NCBI GenBank assembly: GCA_013288145.1
Contig: JABDCJ010000001.1
Coordinates: 1-62,003 of the forward strand
Origin: Nitrososphaerota archaeon
Lineage (GTDB): Archaea > Thermoproteota > Nitrososphaeria > Nitrososphaerales > CADDZS01
Direction of reading: 5' to 3'
DNA: 62,003 nt
The notes beneath the pieces are model-generated. The model was not told the origin of the DNA, ran no database searches, and worked only from the letters and a program-made list of their open reading frames with translations. Shown piece by piece: positions 26,056 to 35,470 of the stretch (position 1 is the stretch's first letter; every line of letters begins with the position of its first letter). Position numbers and translations under genes: made by a program.

Positions 26056-26845
26056 TGTTTTTTGGCAGCTTCGGATATTCCATTTTGAACCTCTCGAGAG
26101 TATCAACGATTACAGACGAGACAATAAGGTCCCGGAGCCATCTGTGATTTGACGGCACGGCATACCAGGGCGATTCTTCAGTGCTAGTGGTATTCAGTAC
26201 AGCTTCGTAAGCCTTCATGTAGTCATTCCAATATTTTCTTTCGACCAAATCGTCCGAACTAAACTTCCATTCTTTCGATGGATCCGCGAGCCGCTGCTCT
26301 ATTCGTCTCTTTTGCTCCTCGGAATCGATGTGTAGAAAGAATTTCAGTATAGCGATATTTTCTTCGTTTAGTAGGCTTTCAAATTCATTTATCTCCTGAT
26401 ATCGCTTCTCCCAAACTAATTTTGGGACAATATTGTGAACGCGTTCAACTAGCACACCTTCGTAGTGACTACGGTTGAATACAACAATTTCGCCGTCTCC
26501 TGGAATCTGCTTGTATGCGCGCCAGAGAAACCCGTGCTCCCTTTCCTCTTCTGAAGGCTGCCGGAAGTGGGCGACTCGAACTCCGGAAGGATTCACTCCT
26601 TCGAATATACGACGAATTACCCCGTCTTTCCCGGCAGTGTTCATCGCCTGCAGTAGTATCAGGAGCTTATGCTTGTGCTCCGCATAGAGCATCTCTTGCA
26701 AGCTGTCCAGTTTCTTCGTTAATTTTTTCGTCTCGCTTTTCGAGCTGCTTTTTTTAAGATCGGCACTGGACTCACCGTCAGGGTCGAGGGATTCTATCTT
26801 GATACTCTGTCCAGGTTTTATCCGGTATCGGTTGGTATCAATCAT
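26024..26845 (-). CDS. ppk2: Polyphosphate kinase 2 family protein
   Basis: About 273 residues from ATG 26845; the frame runs upstream to an ATG at 26908 with an unlikely Phe/Ser-rich addition. PPK2 uses polyphosphate to phosphorylate nucleotides. The Walker A region is ILLQAMNTAGKDGVIRR. Other family blocks: GVRVAHFRQPSEEEREHGF, FNRSHYEGVLVERVH and the lid DPSKEWKFSSDDLVERKYW. It is a single-domain class I/III-type. The 3' ends of this and the regulator overlap by 32 bases, which leaves little room for a terminator. It sits near the CoA-transferase on the same strand. Confidence 0.88.
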   Translation of the reverse strand: MIDTNRYRIKPGQSIKIESLDPDGESSADLKKSSSKSETKKLTKKLDSLQEMLYAEHKHKLLILLQAMNTAGKDGVIRRIFEGVNPSGVRVAHFRQPSEEEREHGFLWRAYKQIPGDGEIVVFNRSHYEGVLVERVHNIVPKLVWEKRYQEINEFESLLNEENIAILKFFLHIDSEEQKRRIEQRLADPSKEWKFSSDDLVERKYWNDYMKAYEAVLNTTSTEESPWYAVPSNHRWLRDLIVSSVIVDTLERFKMEYPKLPKNIKPASIPSLK

Positions 26846-26933
26846 CTGGGATGCTTGCTCTAAAATGCTGAGAAGGATCGAATGATAAGAATTGCTAAAA
26901 AAATACACGGATAAGAAAATGGGACGTCCAGGT

Positions 26934-28586
26934 CTAAGCTGAAAAAACGAGTTTCCGAAGATTCATTTTCTCTCTGAGGAATATCGATTTTTCCATTGTT
27001 TTCAGACTAGTGCTTATCTTCGGTGCAAACTCCATTTTTCGTAACACTTGTTTTTCAAGATCGACTCCGGGTGCAATCTCTTCAAGCATGACGCCCTCAC
27101 GGGTCAACCGAAAAACTGCTCTCTCAGTAACATACAAAATCTCCTTATCATGCTTGATAGCTTCCTTGCCGCTGAAGAACACTCTATAGACGGAATGGAC
27201 GAATTTGGACACCGGACCATCCTCGATTATTTTCAGTTCTCCCTCCTCGATTTTCATTTTACTCAGACCCGCAGTAAAAGCTCCGGAAAAGAACGTCCTC
27301 GGCGCTCCTCCCGCAATCACCGGGAAACCTCCAGGGCCGTATATTCTGCCAGGAAGCATCGACGGATTTACGCTTCCCCCTTCGTCGATCTGAAGGAACC
27401 CCAATGAGGCAGCATCGATTACTCCTCCCTCAAAATTGGAAAACATATCGGGCATCGTTGATAGCGCAAAGGGACTGAAAGCGAGACCAAAATCTGCGCC
27501 CGAAAGAGCAATCCCACCCCATGGTCCAGATTCGAGTACTGTCAGTATGCAGTCCATTAGATCCTCCTCGGCTGCGACCGCCGAGACTAGCGCGGGAATG
27601 CCCACACCGAGATTTACGAGAACCGGCGATTGTTTCTCCTCAAGGATCTTGATCAGCTCCAGAAGTACCCTGCGAGCTATAATTTTCTCAAATTCTTGCT
27701 CGACTGGAGGCAAAATATCTTGAATAACCTCCATTGTAACTGGCTGAATTACTCTGTACGATATTCTCGGATCATATTCAAAAGTCCCTCCCTGCCAGTG
27801 ATGCTGCTTAGGGGAAATGACGAAGCAGTCTACCAACGGAGACGGGACATCAACCTCCCTTGGGTTCATTGTCCCGGATTTAGTTATCCACCTCACTTGG
27901 GCTATTACGAAACCCGGTTCCGGGCGCGCTTTGGTTGCCTGGGAAATATTCAACACAGTGCCTCGGACACCTTCATCTTCCATCGAAAGATTTCCTCTCT
28001 CGTCTGAAACACTCGCCCTTATGAGGGCGAAATGCGGTTTTGGGGCGTGGTAGAAAAGGAACTCCTCACCCTCGATGTGAATTAAGTCAACCTTGCACGT
28101 CATTTTCTCGGTTGCTTTCGAATTCATGGCTCCTCCCTCTCTCCTTGGATCGAGCAACGTGTCGATTCCTATGTTTGTTACGAGACCGGGTCTTCCCGAG
28201 GCGATCTCTCGAAACCAGTAACTCACGACTCCGATGGGCCAGCTGTAGGTCTCAAACAAATTTGCTTCTACTGCTTTTTGGGTCCAGGGCGAAAATCCTA
28301 GGAAAGGAATCAAAAGACCCTGAAGAAAATCTTCGTTTCTTTCTTTGACTATTTTCTCGCTCACGAGATCCAGTGCTCTTCCCGATATCGCGGGCAGGGA
28401 TTCACAGATCATGAACAGATTTCTTGGGTGACCTGTTTTCTGAAAGCGTTCGAACAGATTCAAAATAAGATGTTCAGGCGTTGCGGCCATGTTGAACCCG
28501 GAGACAGCAACACTGGAAGAGTCCTTCACAAAAGAAAGCGCTTCATCCACCCCAGCCAGTTTGTTTGGTAAGGTTTTCAGAGTCAT
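26934..28586 (-). CDS. Acyl-CoA:acetate/3-oxoacid CoA-transferase (family I)
   Basis: About 550 residues from ATG 28586 (a GTG at 28595 is also possible). The alpha and beta subunits are fused into one chain, as in propionate/acetate CoA-transferases. The catalytic glutamate is in TVLESGPWGG. Others: VAVSGFNMAATPEHL at the start, PVLVNLGVGIPALVSA, then SNFEGGVIDAASLGFLQID and GPGGFPVIAGG. It moves CoA between short-chain acyl groups, as in 3-oxoacid use or fermentation. The exact acid is unknown. Its promoter region faces a small gene at 28749. Confidence 0.83.
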   Translation of the reverse strand: MTLKTLPNKLAGVDEALSFVKDSSSVAVSGFNMAATPEHLILNLFERFQKTGHPRNLFMICESLPAISGRALDLVSEKIVKERNEDFLQGLLIPFLGFSPWTQKAVEANLFETYSWPIGVVSYWFREIASGRPGLVTNIGIDTLLDPRREGGAMNSKATEKMTCKVDLIHIEGEEFLFYHAPKPHFALIRASVSDERGNLSMEDEGVRGTVLNISQATKARPEPGFVIAQVRWITKSGTMNPREVDVPSPLVDCFVISPKQHHWQGGTFEYDPRISYRVIQPVTMEVIQDILPPVEQEFEKIIARRVLLELIKILEEKQSPVLVNLGVGIPALVSAVAAEEDLMDCILTVLESGPWGGIALSGADFGLAFSPFALSTMPDMFSNFEGGVIDAASLGFLQIDEGGSVNPSMLPGRIYGPGGFPVIAGGAPRTFFSGAFTAGLSKMKIEEGELKIIEDGPVSKFVHSVYRVFFSGKEAIKHDKEILYVTERAVFRLTREGVMLEEIAPGVDLEKQVLRKMEFAPKISTSLKTMEKSIFLREKMNLRKLVFSA

Positions 28587-28748
28587 ACCAATCACAGGTC
28601 CAAATCTGGCAAGAATGTTATTCTTTCCGTCATTTAAGATCGTGCACTGTTTACCGGTAACTCACTTTTGGCAGGACGTTCTGGCTATTTTAGCACCATT
28701 AACAGCGAGAGAATTCGTAAATACCGCGTTTCACATTTGCCAGCCTCG

Positions 28749-29027
28749 ATGGAAACCATGTCAAAGCCTGTGGAATCGGAAAGGAATATCTTTGAGGGTC
28801 TGATAACGGCGCTCGCTAACAAACAATCGCAGGTCGATCTCACGTTCAACAGGACTAGTCTGAGATTTCCTGGAACTTCAGTAGGGATGGAAATAAACGG
28901 CACGATCAGCCTGGTCGTTCACATGAGGGAACTTACCGATGAAGAAAAGCAAGTGCTTGCCTCAAAAAATGTGGCAAACATATCAGCAACTACGCCCGAG
29001 AAAGATCAGTTCTCGCCTCTCAAATGA
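28749..29027 (+). CDS. Small hypothetical protein, strand-rich
   Basis: About 92 residues from ATG 28749 (earlier starts at 28668 would add an unlikely Ser/Arg-rich part). Predicted strands include a pair VDLTFNRTSLRFPG and ISLVVHMRELTDEEKQVL. It overlaps the end of a minus-strand gene (29020-29421) by 8 bases. No motif recognised. Confidence 0.4.
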   Translation: METMSKPVESERNIFEGLITALANKQSQVDLTFNRTSLRFPGTSVGMEINGTISLVVHMRELTDEEKQVLASKNVANISATTPEKDQFSPLK

Positions 29028-29421
29028 GTTTAGAAATTTTCGGGAGCATTAGAGGATTAAACCAGACGAACCCGAAAAGAGGAGAGACTCCGCTTCCAAT
29101 TGCTATCAGTGGATCTTTTCCCTCGAAAATCCTGACTCCCCAACCTTCGCGTTGAAGGCTCTGGGCGAGACCAGTCGCCTGTTTGATCGTTTGTATGACG
29201 CCCTTGTCTGCATTTACAGTTTCAATTAAATCGGCAAAATGCAGTCCGGATTCTTGGAAGCCTCTCATTTCTATCGCAACTTTCTTGCTATCTGAATCTA
29301 CTTTCATAAACGGAAAATTGTTAACGCTTACAGTGATGGTTCCCGATTCAAAGCTGGAAAGTAGACGAGCGAGCACATTGTGGTCCTCTTGATCTAATTC
29401 GGTATCCTTTGGTGTTTTCAA
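29020..29421 (-). CDS. Hypothetical protein
   Basis: 133 residues. N-terminal helical part, then strands (TITVSVNNFPFMKV, then KVAIEMRGFQESG) and a helical end (IQTIKQATGLAQSLQREGW). The order is faintly like the opposing small gene, though too weak to call homology. No membrane segment and no known family. Confidence 0.5.
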   Translation of the reverse strand: MKTPKDTELDQEDHNVLARLLSSFESGTITVSVNNFPFMKVDSDSKKVAIEMRGFQESGLHFADLIETVNADKGVIQTIKQATGLAQSLQREGWGVRIFEGKDPLIAIGSGVSPLFGFVWFNPLMLPKISKLI

Positions 29422-29716
29422 TACAGATTCAGGATTTCTGCCACCAATTAGATTAGGCTTGACAAATAAATTTGAGTGGCGCGTTTAGATGGAGATCGGT
29501 CTGGCCAAAGTTCGAGCTCGTTTGTTTCATAGCTTTTTATGATATGCTTAATTGTCGATTGTTTACCCGTTATCCTCGGTTTGTCTGACCGCGGTTTTAT
29601 GAGGAACTTCGATGTTTCACCCCAGATTCTTCTAACCCGAAATAATCAAAGTAGAAGTCTATCTAAGAATACACCGTGAATTGGTCAAATGAACGAGAAA
29701 AAAGGCGGTATGACCT
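29422..29716. other. 295-base gap with promoter for the M48 protease
   Basis: No gene is supported. A TATA-like agctttttatgat (about 29530-29542) and a short 12-codon open frame (MNEKKGG...) running into the TTG of the protease gene are the only points noted. The in-frame TGA at about 29711 rules out a longer protease. Confidence 0.35.
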
Positions 29717-31192
29717 TTGGCAGTTGAATCGATTCCCGTAAAGAACGTGCTGATTCAGGAGAATATTCTAGAAGCGGCGGTTGCAGGTCTTGCAGAAGCG
29801 ATCGAAAGATACTATATCAATCCTAACGCGCCACTGGTTGAAATAGGTTCGTATCGAAGAGTCGATTTCGGAAACACAATTGAGCTTTCGTGGAAAATAA
29901 GGTACCCATATGAATCACTTTTCATTCCTCTCTCCATTGTTCTTTCCATCAGTCAGGAACGGGTACGGCTAAGCTTTCCAGACCTTGACAAAAGCAACTC
30001 CGGACAAATGAGGGCTTCTTCGAAGGTAATAGATGATGTTCAAAGCATCGTTTGGCAATATCTACAGAACACAAAACTTAGCAGTCTTTACTTTGTTATC
30101 GGAGGAAAAGAGGAAGAACACTCAGAAGCGCCTGGAGAGCGCAATTCGGTTTTGAGAAACATCCTCAAAAGACTATTCTCCGGCAACACAGCGAACATCT
30201 TTCTGACGTTTCTTTTCTTCAGCTTCGTATTATTTTTCATTATTGGAATCTATACAGTGTTTGTGCTGATCGTTTTCCAGGCGGTATACCTTGTTTTTTC
30301 CGATAGGATCGCTTTGAATCTGGGCAACGTTCATCCAACAGCTGAGAGACCGCTGGTTACTATAGTCAGCGTTCGATCAAATAGAGAAACTCTAAGAGCA
30401 TTGTCCAGTTATGGAAAAAAGATTCTTCCTGAGATTCGAGCGGAAATATCGAAGTCAATCGAGATTCCGACGACCTCAACTGAGAGGATTTACGTAAAGA
30501 CAACCGTTCTGCAAATTCTATCAAATCATGGTGTTAAAGCTGGTCTGAATGACGTCGACATTAAGACACGGAACGTTTACGGCATTGTCCAAAGGGTTGC
30601 GGCGAAATTCCATCGCGATCCGCCAAGAATCGTGATCGCAAACAGTCTCGTTTCTAACGCGGCTGCAACGGGCATCTCGACGAGACACTCTTCCATAATG
30701 ATCACAGCTGGATCGTTGGAAGATCTTAATGAAGAGGAGCTTGAATCAGTGATCGGACACGAGCTCGGGCATATCAAAGGGCACGATCCGATCATACTGT
30801 TCGCTATTACTTCATTCGAGTTATTTGGACGGTTTTACATATGGTTCCCGCTTTTCCTCTTCCAGCCAATTCTTTACTTCGTCGTAGCGTTCGGCGTTAT
30901 ATTTGCGGTGGGAAAAGTCCTAGAAACCAGAGCCGATACCGAATCCGCATTAGTACTTGGAAATCCTCAATGGATGGCATCAGCATTGACGAAGATTGGT
31001 CTCAGGCAGCTTTACCATGAAAAATACAGCCCCGTTGCAAAGGTGTTAGACTGGTTCCAGTTCGATCCTCACCCTCCTATTTACTTCCGCGTGAAAAGGA
31101 TGTCAGAATTCAAACCCAGCGAAAGCTTGGCTCGGCACGCGTTTCTGCTTTCCTTGCGGGACTGCATCAAGGGATTCTTTTCGGCTTTCTAG
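29717..31192 (+). CDS. M48-family membrane metalloprotease (HtpX-like)
   Basis: 491 residues from TTG (an in-frame TGA is six bases upstream). The zinc motif is HELGHIKGHD, with E...D context further on (RADTESALVLG). Two or three membrane helices flank the active site (FLTFLFFSFVLFFIIGIYTVF near 165, and FVVAFGVIFAVG later). The N-terminal about 165 residues are a soluble extra domain not seen in bacterial HtpX. It degrades misfolded membrane proteins in the family. The start is supported by a weak ribosome-binding site (aggcgg). Confidence 0.83.
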   Translation: MAVESIPVKNVLIQENILEAAVAGLAEAIERYYINPNAPLVEIGSYRRVDFGNTIELSWKIRYPYESLFIPLSIVLSISQERVRLSFPDLDKSNSGQMRASSKVIDDVQSIVWQYLQNTKLSSLYFVIGGKEEEHSEAPGERNSVLRNILKRLFSGNTANIFLTFLFFSFVLFFIIGIYTVFVLIVFQAVYLVFSDRIALNLGNVHPTAERPLVTIVSVRSNRETLRALSSYGKKILPEIRAEISKSIEIPTTSTERIYVKTTVLQILSNHGVKAGLNDVDIKTRNVYGIVQRVAAKFHRDPPRIVIANSLVSNAAATGISTRHSSIMITAGSLEDLNEEELESVIGHELGHIKGHDPIILFAITSFELFGRFYIWFPLFLFQPILYFVVAFGVIFAVGKVLETRADTESALVLGNPQWMASALTKIGLRQLYHEKYSPVAKVLDWFQFDPHPPIYFRVKRMSEFKPSESLARHAFLLSLRDCIKGFFSAF

Positions 31193-31307
31193 ACTAGACC
31201 TCGAAAAGATCAAATTTCTAATTGCAATCAGACCACAGTTTCGTGCTATCTCGCAAGTTGTCGATGGAATTAAGAAGACAAAAAATTCCTGATTTGAGGT
31301 CCATGAA

Positions 31308-31787
31308 ATGAGCTTTGAGGAGACTCTGAACAGTGCTGGCGGTTTCAAGGGGCTTTTCGCCAAGATCAAAGATCAGGGACTGAGCGTTGAGGCTGAGTTA
31401 GAAAGTTTTCTGAAAAACGAAAGCGGTTTGTTTTCTATCGCCGGTTTTAGTGTCAAGAAGGTCGGACATCGTTACGCAGAATTAACTTTTCCATTTTCTC
31501 AACAAATCGCAAGGCATGGGGGGATTGTGCACGGAGGCATAATTTCATTTGCCCTGGATAATGTCGGGGGTATGGCCGTCATGACGGAAAACACTGGAAT
31601 TGACCAAGTAACTCTGGAGCTCAAAATTAATTTCCTCGAACCGTTGCGAAAGGAACCTTACGTTGCGAAGGGAACAGTTTTGCGCCACGGTCGAATCACG
31701 TCCGTAGCGGAGGCAGAAATACGCGATGGCGACGATAAGCTTTGCGCGAAGGCTCTTGGGACTTGGTACATGATTCACTCAAGGTAA
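31308..31787 (+). CDS. PaaI-type thioesterase (hotdog fold)
   Basis: 159 residues. The core HGGIVHGGIISFALDNVGGMAVM is the hotdog signature, with the catalytic Asp and the G-G-x-x region. A thioesterase of the PaaI group hydrolyses phenylacetyl- or acyl-CoAs. The N-terminal 50 residues are helical and extra. The substrate cannot be told. Confidence 0.8.
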   Translation: MSFEETLNSAGGFKGLFAKIKDQGLSVEAELESFLKNESGLFSIAGFSVKKVGHRYAELTFPFSQQIARHGGIVHGGIISFALDNVGGMAVMTENTGIDQVTLELKINFLEPLRKEPYVAKGTVLRHGRITSVAEAEIRDGDDKLCAKALGTWYMIHSR

Positions 31788-31936
31788 CGCACCGGGCTTC
31801 GTCAGCGATCCTTTGATTCACTCCTTCCTGAAACAAATTTTTCTTTCACGGTATCGTCATTACTTAGTTTTTCAAAAAAATTCTGAATTGGAAAGCGAGC
31901 TCTTAAAATAGCAGCAAGATGTTTTGGTGAAAATAA

Positions 31937-32302
31937 TTGGCTTCGAGCATTGGCTTTACGAACAATTTTAGTATAGCCATAGATTTGACTTCGTTAATTG
32001 TAATTCTGATGATAGCGTTTTACTCGATCAGATTACTCCTTATTATGAAGCAGGGAACTCTCCAAAAGAGTTGGAGATATGTTTCCATAGGATCATTCAT
32101 GTTTGTGTTCGGCGTCTTGCTATTTGCGTTAGTTGCCGCATTGCCCGGTCTTCAAATGCCTTTTTTCGTCTTTAATCTGGGAGGGCTGGCTATGATTGCT
32201 GGCGGCGTATTCTTGATGCTGGGATTGAGAGTTCAATACAAGATTTTTCACATTAGGCTCTCCTACGAAAAAATGCAAGAGCGAACTAGCGATCTTACAT
32301 GA
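31937..32302 (+). CDS. Small three-helix membrane protein
   Basis: 121 residues from TTG. Helices: LIVILMIAFYSIRLLLIM, then YVSIGSFMFVFGVLLFALVAAL, then LGGLAMIAGGVFLMLGLRV. A basic, probably cytoplasmic end follows. It has the helix-basic loop-helix-helix plan of the proteins at 7549, 39432 and 45257, but no winged-helix gene overlaps it. The next gene (32356) is on the same strand. Confidence 0.55.
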   Translation: MASSIGFTNNFSIAIDLTSLIVILMIAFYSIRLLLIMKQGTLQKSWRYVSIGSFMFVFGVLLFALVAALPGLQMPFFVFNLGGLAMIAGGVFLMLGLRVQYKIFHIRLSYEKMQERTSDLT

Positions 32303-32355
32303 TGGAAATTCCTCGGAGATATTTTACGACCAATATTGAATGAGTCGTTTGTTGT

Positions 32356-32688
32356 TTGAACGTCCTGCCATTCAACCAGAGGGTCCTGGACTGCATTACC
32401 CGATCCATCGATACAAAGTACGGTGAGGGCGTAAGGCAAGTTCTTTTCTGGAAGTTTCAGGATCTCACGAAGCTCCCGGTGCGAGATATTCCTAAGAAAC
32501 CCGAATTGTTTGTTGACTGTATGAAACAAATTTTTGGGACAGGGTCAAGTTCCATCGAGAGAGCCATGGTCGAGGAGATGTGTAACGAATTCAAAATTGT
32601 AGTTCATGGGGAGCCCAGTTTTGTAAAGGCCGTCGAAGTTGCAAAATCGAAAAGATTGAAGGAAGACTTGACGGACGGTCAGAGCTGA
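32356..32688 (+). CDS. Small soluble protein, NitrOD5/DUF3227-like
   Basis: 110 residues from TTG, 53 bases after the membrane protein. The order (VLDCITRSIDTKYGEGVRQV, then PKKPELFVDCMKQIFGTGSS) recalls the small helical 'Nitrosopumilus output domain' family often found attached to sensors in thaumarchaea. This is by general resemblance, not a search. It may be the output half of a sensor with the membrane protein upstream. Confidence 0.4.
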   Translation: MNVLPFNQRVLDCITRSIDTKYGEGVRQVLFWKFQDLTKLPVRDIPKKPELFVDCMKQIFGTGSSSIERAMVEEMCNEFKIVVHGEPSFVKAVEVAKSKRLKEDLTDGQS

Positions 32689-32705
32689 TCAGCGGGCTCG
32701 CGAGA

Positions 32706-32891
32706 TCACATCTCATAGGACGGTCTCACAACCTTATTGACGGTGTGATCAAAGTACCTTTGTCTGCGGCCTTGCCATTTTTTCTGAGTTACATCTCTGA
32801 CAAGAGACGGGGTTAGCAATGAAAATGTCCCTTGATTCCATACAATCTTTTGCTCTACTTGTAATTGTCCAAAATCTGATAGCCCCCTCAT
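32706..32891 (-). CDS. Possible small basic protein
   Basis: 61 residues, ATG start, overlapping no other gene. Rich in Arg, Gln and aromatic residues (KKWQGRRQRYFDHTVNK). No family and no strong ribosome-binding site. It fills most of the gap between two well-supported genes; equally likely to be non-coding. Confidence 0.25.
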   Translation of the reverse strand: MRGLSDFGQLQVEQKIVWNQGTFSLLTPSLVRDVTQKKWQGRRQRYFDHTVNKVVRPSYEM

Positions 32892-32921
32892 TTTAACAAC
32901 TGAAAGACGCGTAAATGCGTT

Positions 32922-33407
32922 TTACCGCTTGTATCCGATTTTCCTAAGAAAATTGCGCCGGTCATCAGCATCGGAATCAGTTTCAATCCCGAGAGGCGAG
33001 CTGCCATCTATCACCCCGAGGATCCCTGTGCCTTGCTCACTTTGAGCGATAATCACTTGGACAGAATTCGCAGTTGCACAAAATATCTGGCAAACCTCGC
33101 TCAAGTTCTTCAACGAATTAAGAACATTGATCGGAAAGGCACCGCGAATGTATGTTACGAAAGAATGGCCCGCACCTATCTCCAGGGCATGTTTTGCGGC
33201 AAGTGCTTTCAGATCATCATTGGTCCCGTCGCAGCGTACCAGTCTGGGTCCGGAAGCCTCACAAAAAGCGACTCCAAACAGAATTCCTGGAACAGAGCTG
33301 ACCAAAGACTCGTAGATATCCTCAACGGACTTTATGAAATGAGATTGACCAATGATTATGTTGGCGCCTTCAGGTACATCGACTTGAATTAGTTTCATTT
33401 CGAGCAT
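32922..33407 (-). CDS. Adenosine-specific kinase family protein (DUF355)
   Basis: About 161 residues from ATG 33407; the long frame reaching 33704 is only an upstream extension. It matches the archaeal family annotated as adenosine-specific kinase throughout: GANIIIGQSHFIKSVED, PGILFGVAFCEASGPRLVRC, ALEIGAGHSFVTYIRGAFPI, NVLNSLKNLSEVCQIFCATA and EQGTGILGVIDG. The biochemical role is not firmly settled for the family. The start is divergent from the CbsA-like gene 224 bases away. Confidence 0.9.
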   Translation of the reverse strand: MLEMKLIQVDVPEGANIIIGQSHFIKSVEDIYESLVSSVPGILFGVAFCEASGPRLVRCDGTNDDLKALAAKHALEIGAGHSFVTYIRGAFPINVLNSLKNLSEVCQIFCATANSVQVIIAQSEQGTGILGVIDGSSPLGIETDSDADDRRNFLRKIGYKR

Positions 33408-33595
33408 TAGATGCACTTCCAAAGTTATGCTAGAACTGGTCTTACAATATCTTTCGATAGGCTTGGATCGTGAACTTCCCGTTTTCGCGCAAAAATACGA
33501 GATACTGAAATCTGAAGTCTCGTGGGAAATGAATGGTTCGAAAAATAATGTAACTCTTATAACGGTCAGGTAATTCCCAGCTTTGGTAATCGTGT

Positions 33596-33610
33596 TACGC
33601 TTTATAATCG
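33596..33610 (+). promoter_or_regulatory. TATA element for the cbsA-like operon
   Basis: The A/T box ctttataatc (centre about 33603) lies 28 bases before the ATG at 33631, the distance expected for a near-leaderless archaeal mRNA. This favours 33631 over the longer upstream frame. Confidence 0.5.
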
Positions 33611-33630
33611 GGGCTTGGAACCACGATTTC

Positions 33631-34803
33631 ATGAAAAATACTTGGTTCTCGGAGACACCCAAATCACGTTCGAATAGCGGGATATTGTGCGCTCTTGCAA
33701 CCATAATTCTACTTTTAGCTTTGCCCCCGGCATTGCTTCAACTCGGAGTCTCGGCCGACGCGCAGACCAATTTTCCAAGTATCATTTCTTACCGCGTGAG
33801 CGGAGCTCCGAACTATTCATTGCCAGCGAGCGAATCGTTCTGGAGTTCAATTAACTGGACAAGTGTGCCCCTCGCGGCGTCAGTCTCGCCTGGAGGAGGA
33901 CACACTCCGAGTATGCTGGTAAAGTCTGCAAACACTGGTTTTGATGTCTATATGTTGTTCCAATGGAATGACACGGCTGGTCCATCTTTTCTCTCGGATA
34001 CGGAAGTTTACCGAGCAGCAAATGGGTCGCTTGTGCCGCTTTCACCCGGTCTAACAGGAAATGTCACACAATTATATTACAATTCCTCGTATTATTACCC
34101 AGACAGAGCCGCGATGCTGTGGTTTGTCGCAAACCAATCTGAACAGCAAACTTCTCCGAGGATGATGCTTGGTACCAATGGCGCAATTACGGGAGGCGCT
34201 GCTGAGATTTGGCACTGGCAATCAAACCCTACGGACAACAGCCCAAATGATACTGGGTATCCGGGAGGCTATACTGACCCTTCGGGGAAGGCAATTTATC
34301 CCCCTGACAATCTGACATTTGCTGAAGACGATTATACCAATACCTCGGGCTTCTATGTGGTCGGAGGTAGTTTCAACACATCAAGTCCGAATCTCGATCC
34401 ATATGCCGATCCATTCATCGTGCATGCTGCCAGTGCTTATTCATTCGTTAATAAGACTTGGACAGTGGAAATGGTCCGGAGTTTTACAACGATTGACGCA
34501 GCATCACGATATCGAGTACAACTAGCCACTGGGTCTTCCTACTATATTGCTCTCGCAGTCTGGCAGGGACGTATGGGCGAATCTTCAGATTTCAAGTCTG
34601 TTTCTCTATGGTACAATCTTACGGTCTCCGAAAAGCCCGCTTCCTCTCATGCCTCCTTGAGTACGACCTCCACTACCTCAGTTCTAGGTCAGGTCTCGAC
34701 TCCTCTTGCGATCGCAGTCGCGACCGGTGTTTTGATTGCCGGATTGGTAATCGGTACCGTCCTGAGATCATCTGGGCCAAGTGCGAACAAGAAAATGAGT
34801 TGA
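33631..34803 (+). CDS. CbsA-like exported haem protein (ethylbenzene dehydrogenase gamma-type)
   Basis: About 390 residues from ATG 33631. N-terminal signal helix (ILCALATIILLLALPPALLQL), an extracellular domain with many N-x-S/T sites, and a C-terminal anchor (LAIAVATGVLIAGLVIGTV). The GGAAEIWHWQSNP element is typical of the haem-binding EB_dh family, to which the Sulfolobus cytochrome b558/566 subunit CbsA belongs. It overlaps the Rieske gene by one base, and cytochrome b follows, as in the Sulfolobales cbsA-cbsB-soxL-soxN locus, but without a recognised CbsB. It likely accepts electrons on the outer face. Confidence 0.75.
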   Translation: MKNTWFSETPKSRSNSGILCALATIILLLALPPALLQLGVSADAQTNFPSIISYRVSGAPNYSLPASESFWSSINWTSVPLAASVSPGGGHTPSMLVKSANTGFDVYMLFQWNDTAGPSFLSDTEVYRAANGSLVPLSPGLTGNVTQLYYNSSYYYPDRAAMLWFVANQSEQQTSPRMMLGTNGAITGGAAEIWHWQSNPTDNSPNDTGYPGGYTDPSGKAIYPPDNLTFAEDDYTNTSGFYVVGGSFNTSSPNLDPYADPFIVHAASAYSFVNKTWTVEMVRSFTTIDAASRYRVQLATGSSYYIALAVWQGRMGESSDFKSVSLWYNLTVSEKPASSHASLSTTSTTSVLGQVSTPLAIAVATGVLIAGLVIGTVLRSSGPSANKKMS

Positions 34804-35465
34804 TGATGAAATTGGATGAGAAAAATCTAGTCGAAGGCGCTCCCGAAAACCAAACCCCCAATGACGAATCTCGAAGGAACTTTCTGAAAATATCTGTTGT
34901 GCTTTCTGCGATCCTTGCGGCGGGCGGAATCGCGGCAGTTACCAAATCTGTAACCAATAGAGCGCAGACCTCGGAAGGAGCCTCTTCGACACCGAACACG
35001 TTTCCAAAAGTCAAAATCGCCACTCTTAGCTCCCTTGCAGTGGACCAGGTAGTGAGTTTTAATTATCCTCTGGATAACGAGCCGAATATCCTGATAAAAT
35101 TAGGGCAAAAGGCGTCGGGAGGCGTTGGTCCTGATCAGGATATAGTAGCCTTCAGTCAGCTCTGCCAGCACCTCGGCTGCGACTACGCATATCTGGCTCC
35201 GGGGACATCACCAAAGTGCGATTCGAGCTACAAGGCTCAGGGACCTGAAGGATACTGCTGCTGCCATGGTAGCATTTACGATTTCACTAATGCAGGGAAA
35301 GTTCTCGGCGGACCGGCTTCGCGCCCGGTTCCTCAAGTGATTTTGGAAGTTGACGCAAAAGACGACATTTACGCGAAAGGGATGAGTCCACCTGCGATTT
35401 TCGGTCACAGCACGGGCTCACAAGATGTCACAAACGATTTGCAGGGCGGAAATGTTGTGAGTTGA
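34803..35465 (+). CDS. Rieske iron-sulfur protein 1 (SoxL-like)
   Basis: About 220 residues. The start ATG at 34803 overlaps the CbsA stop (A of TGA). A Tat motif S-R-R-N-F-L-K and a membrane helix follow (VVLSAILAAGGIAAVT). The Rieske box is LCQHLGCDY and GYCCCHGSIYDF, providing two Cys and two His for the 2Fe-2S cluster plus disulfide cysteines. It should move electrons from quinol, at cytochrome b, to CbsA or another acceptor. Five bases separate it from cytochrome b. Confidence 0.93.
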   Translation: MMKLDEKNLVEGAPENQTPNDESRRNFLKISVVLSAILAAGGIAAVTKSVTNRAQTSEGASSTPNTFPKVKIATLSSLAVDQVVSFNYPLDNEPNILIKLGQKASGGVGPDQDIVAFSQLCQHLGCDYAYLAPGTSPKCDSSYKAQGPEGYCCCHGSIYDFTNAGKVLGGPASRPVPQVILEVDAKDDIYAKGMSPPAIFGHSTGSQDVTNDLQGGNVVS

Positions 35466-35470
35466 GATAG

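Noticed and set aside
33408..33704. 99-residue N-terminal extension of the adenosine-specific kinase gene
   Set aside because: The family begins at the ATG at 33407; the extension has no family sequence and would overlap the divergent CbsA gene's promoter and start.
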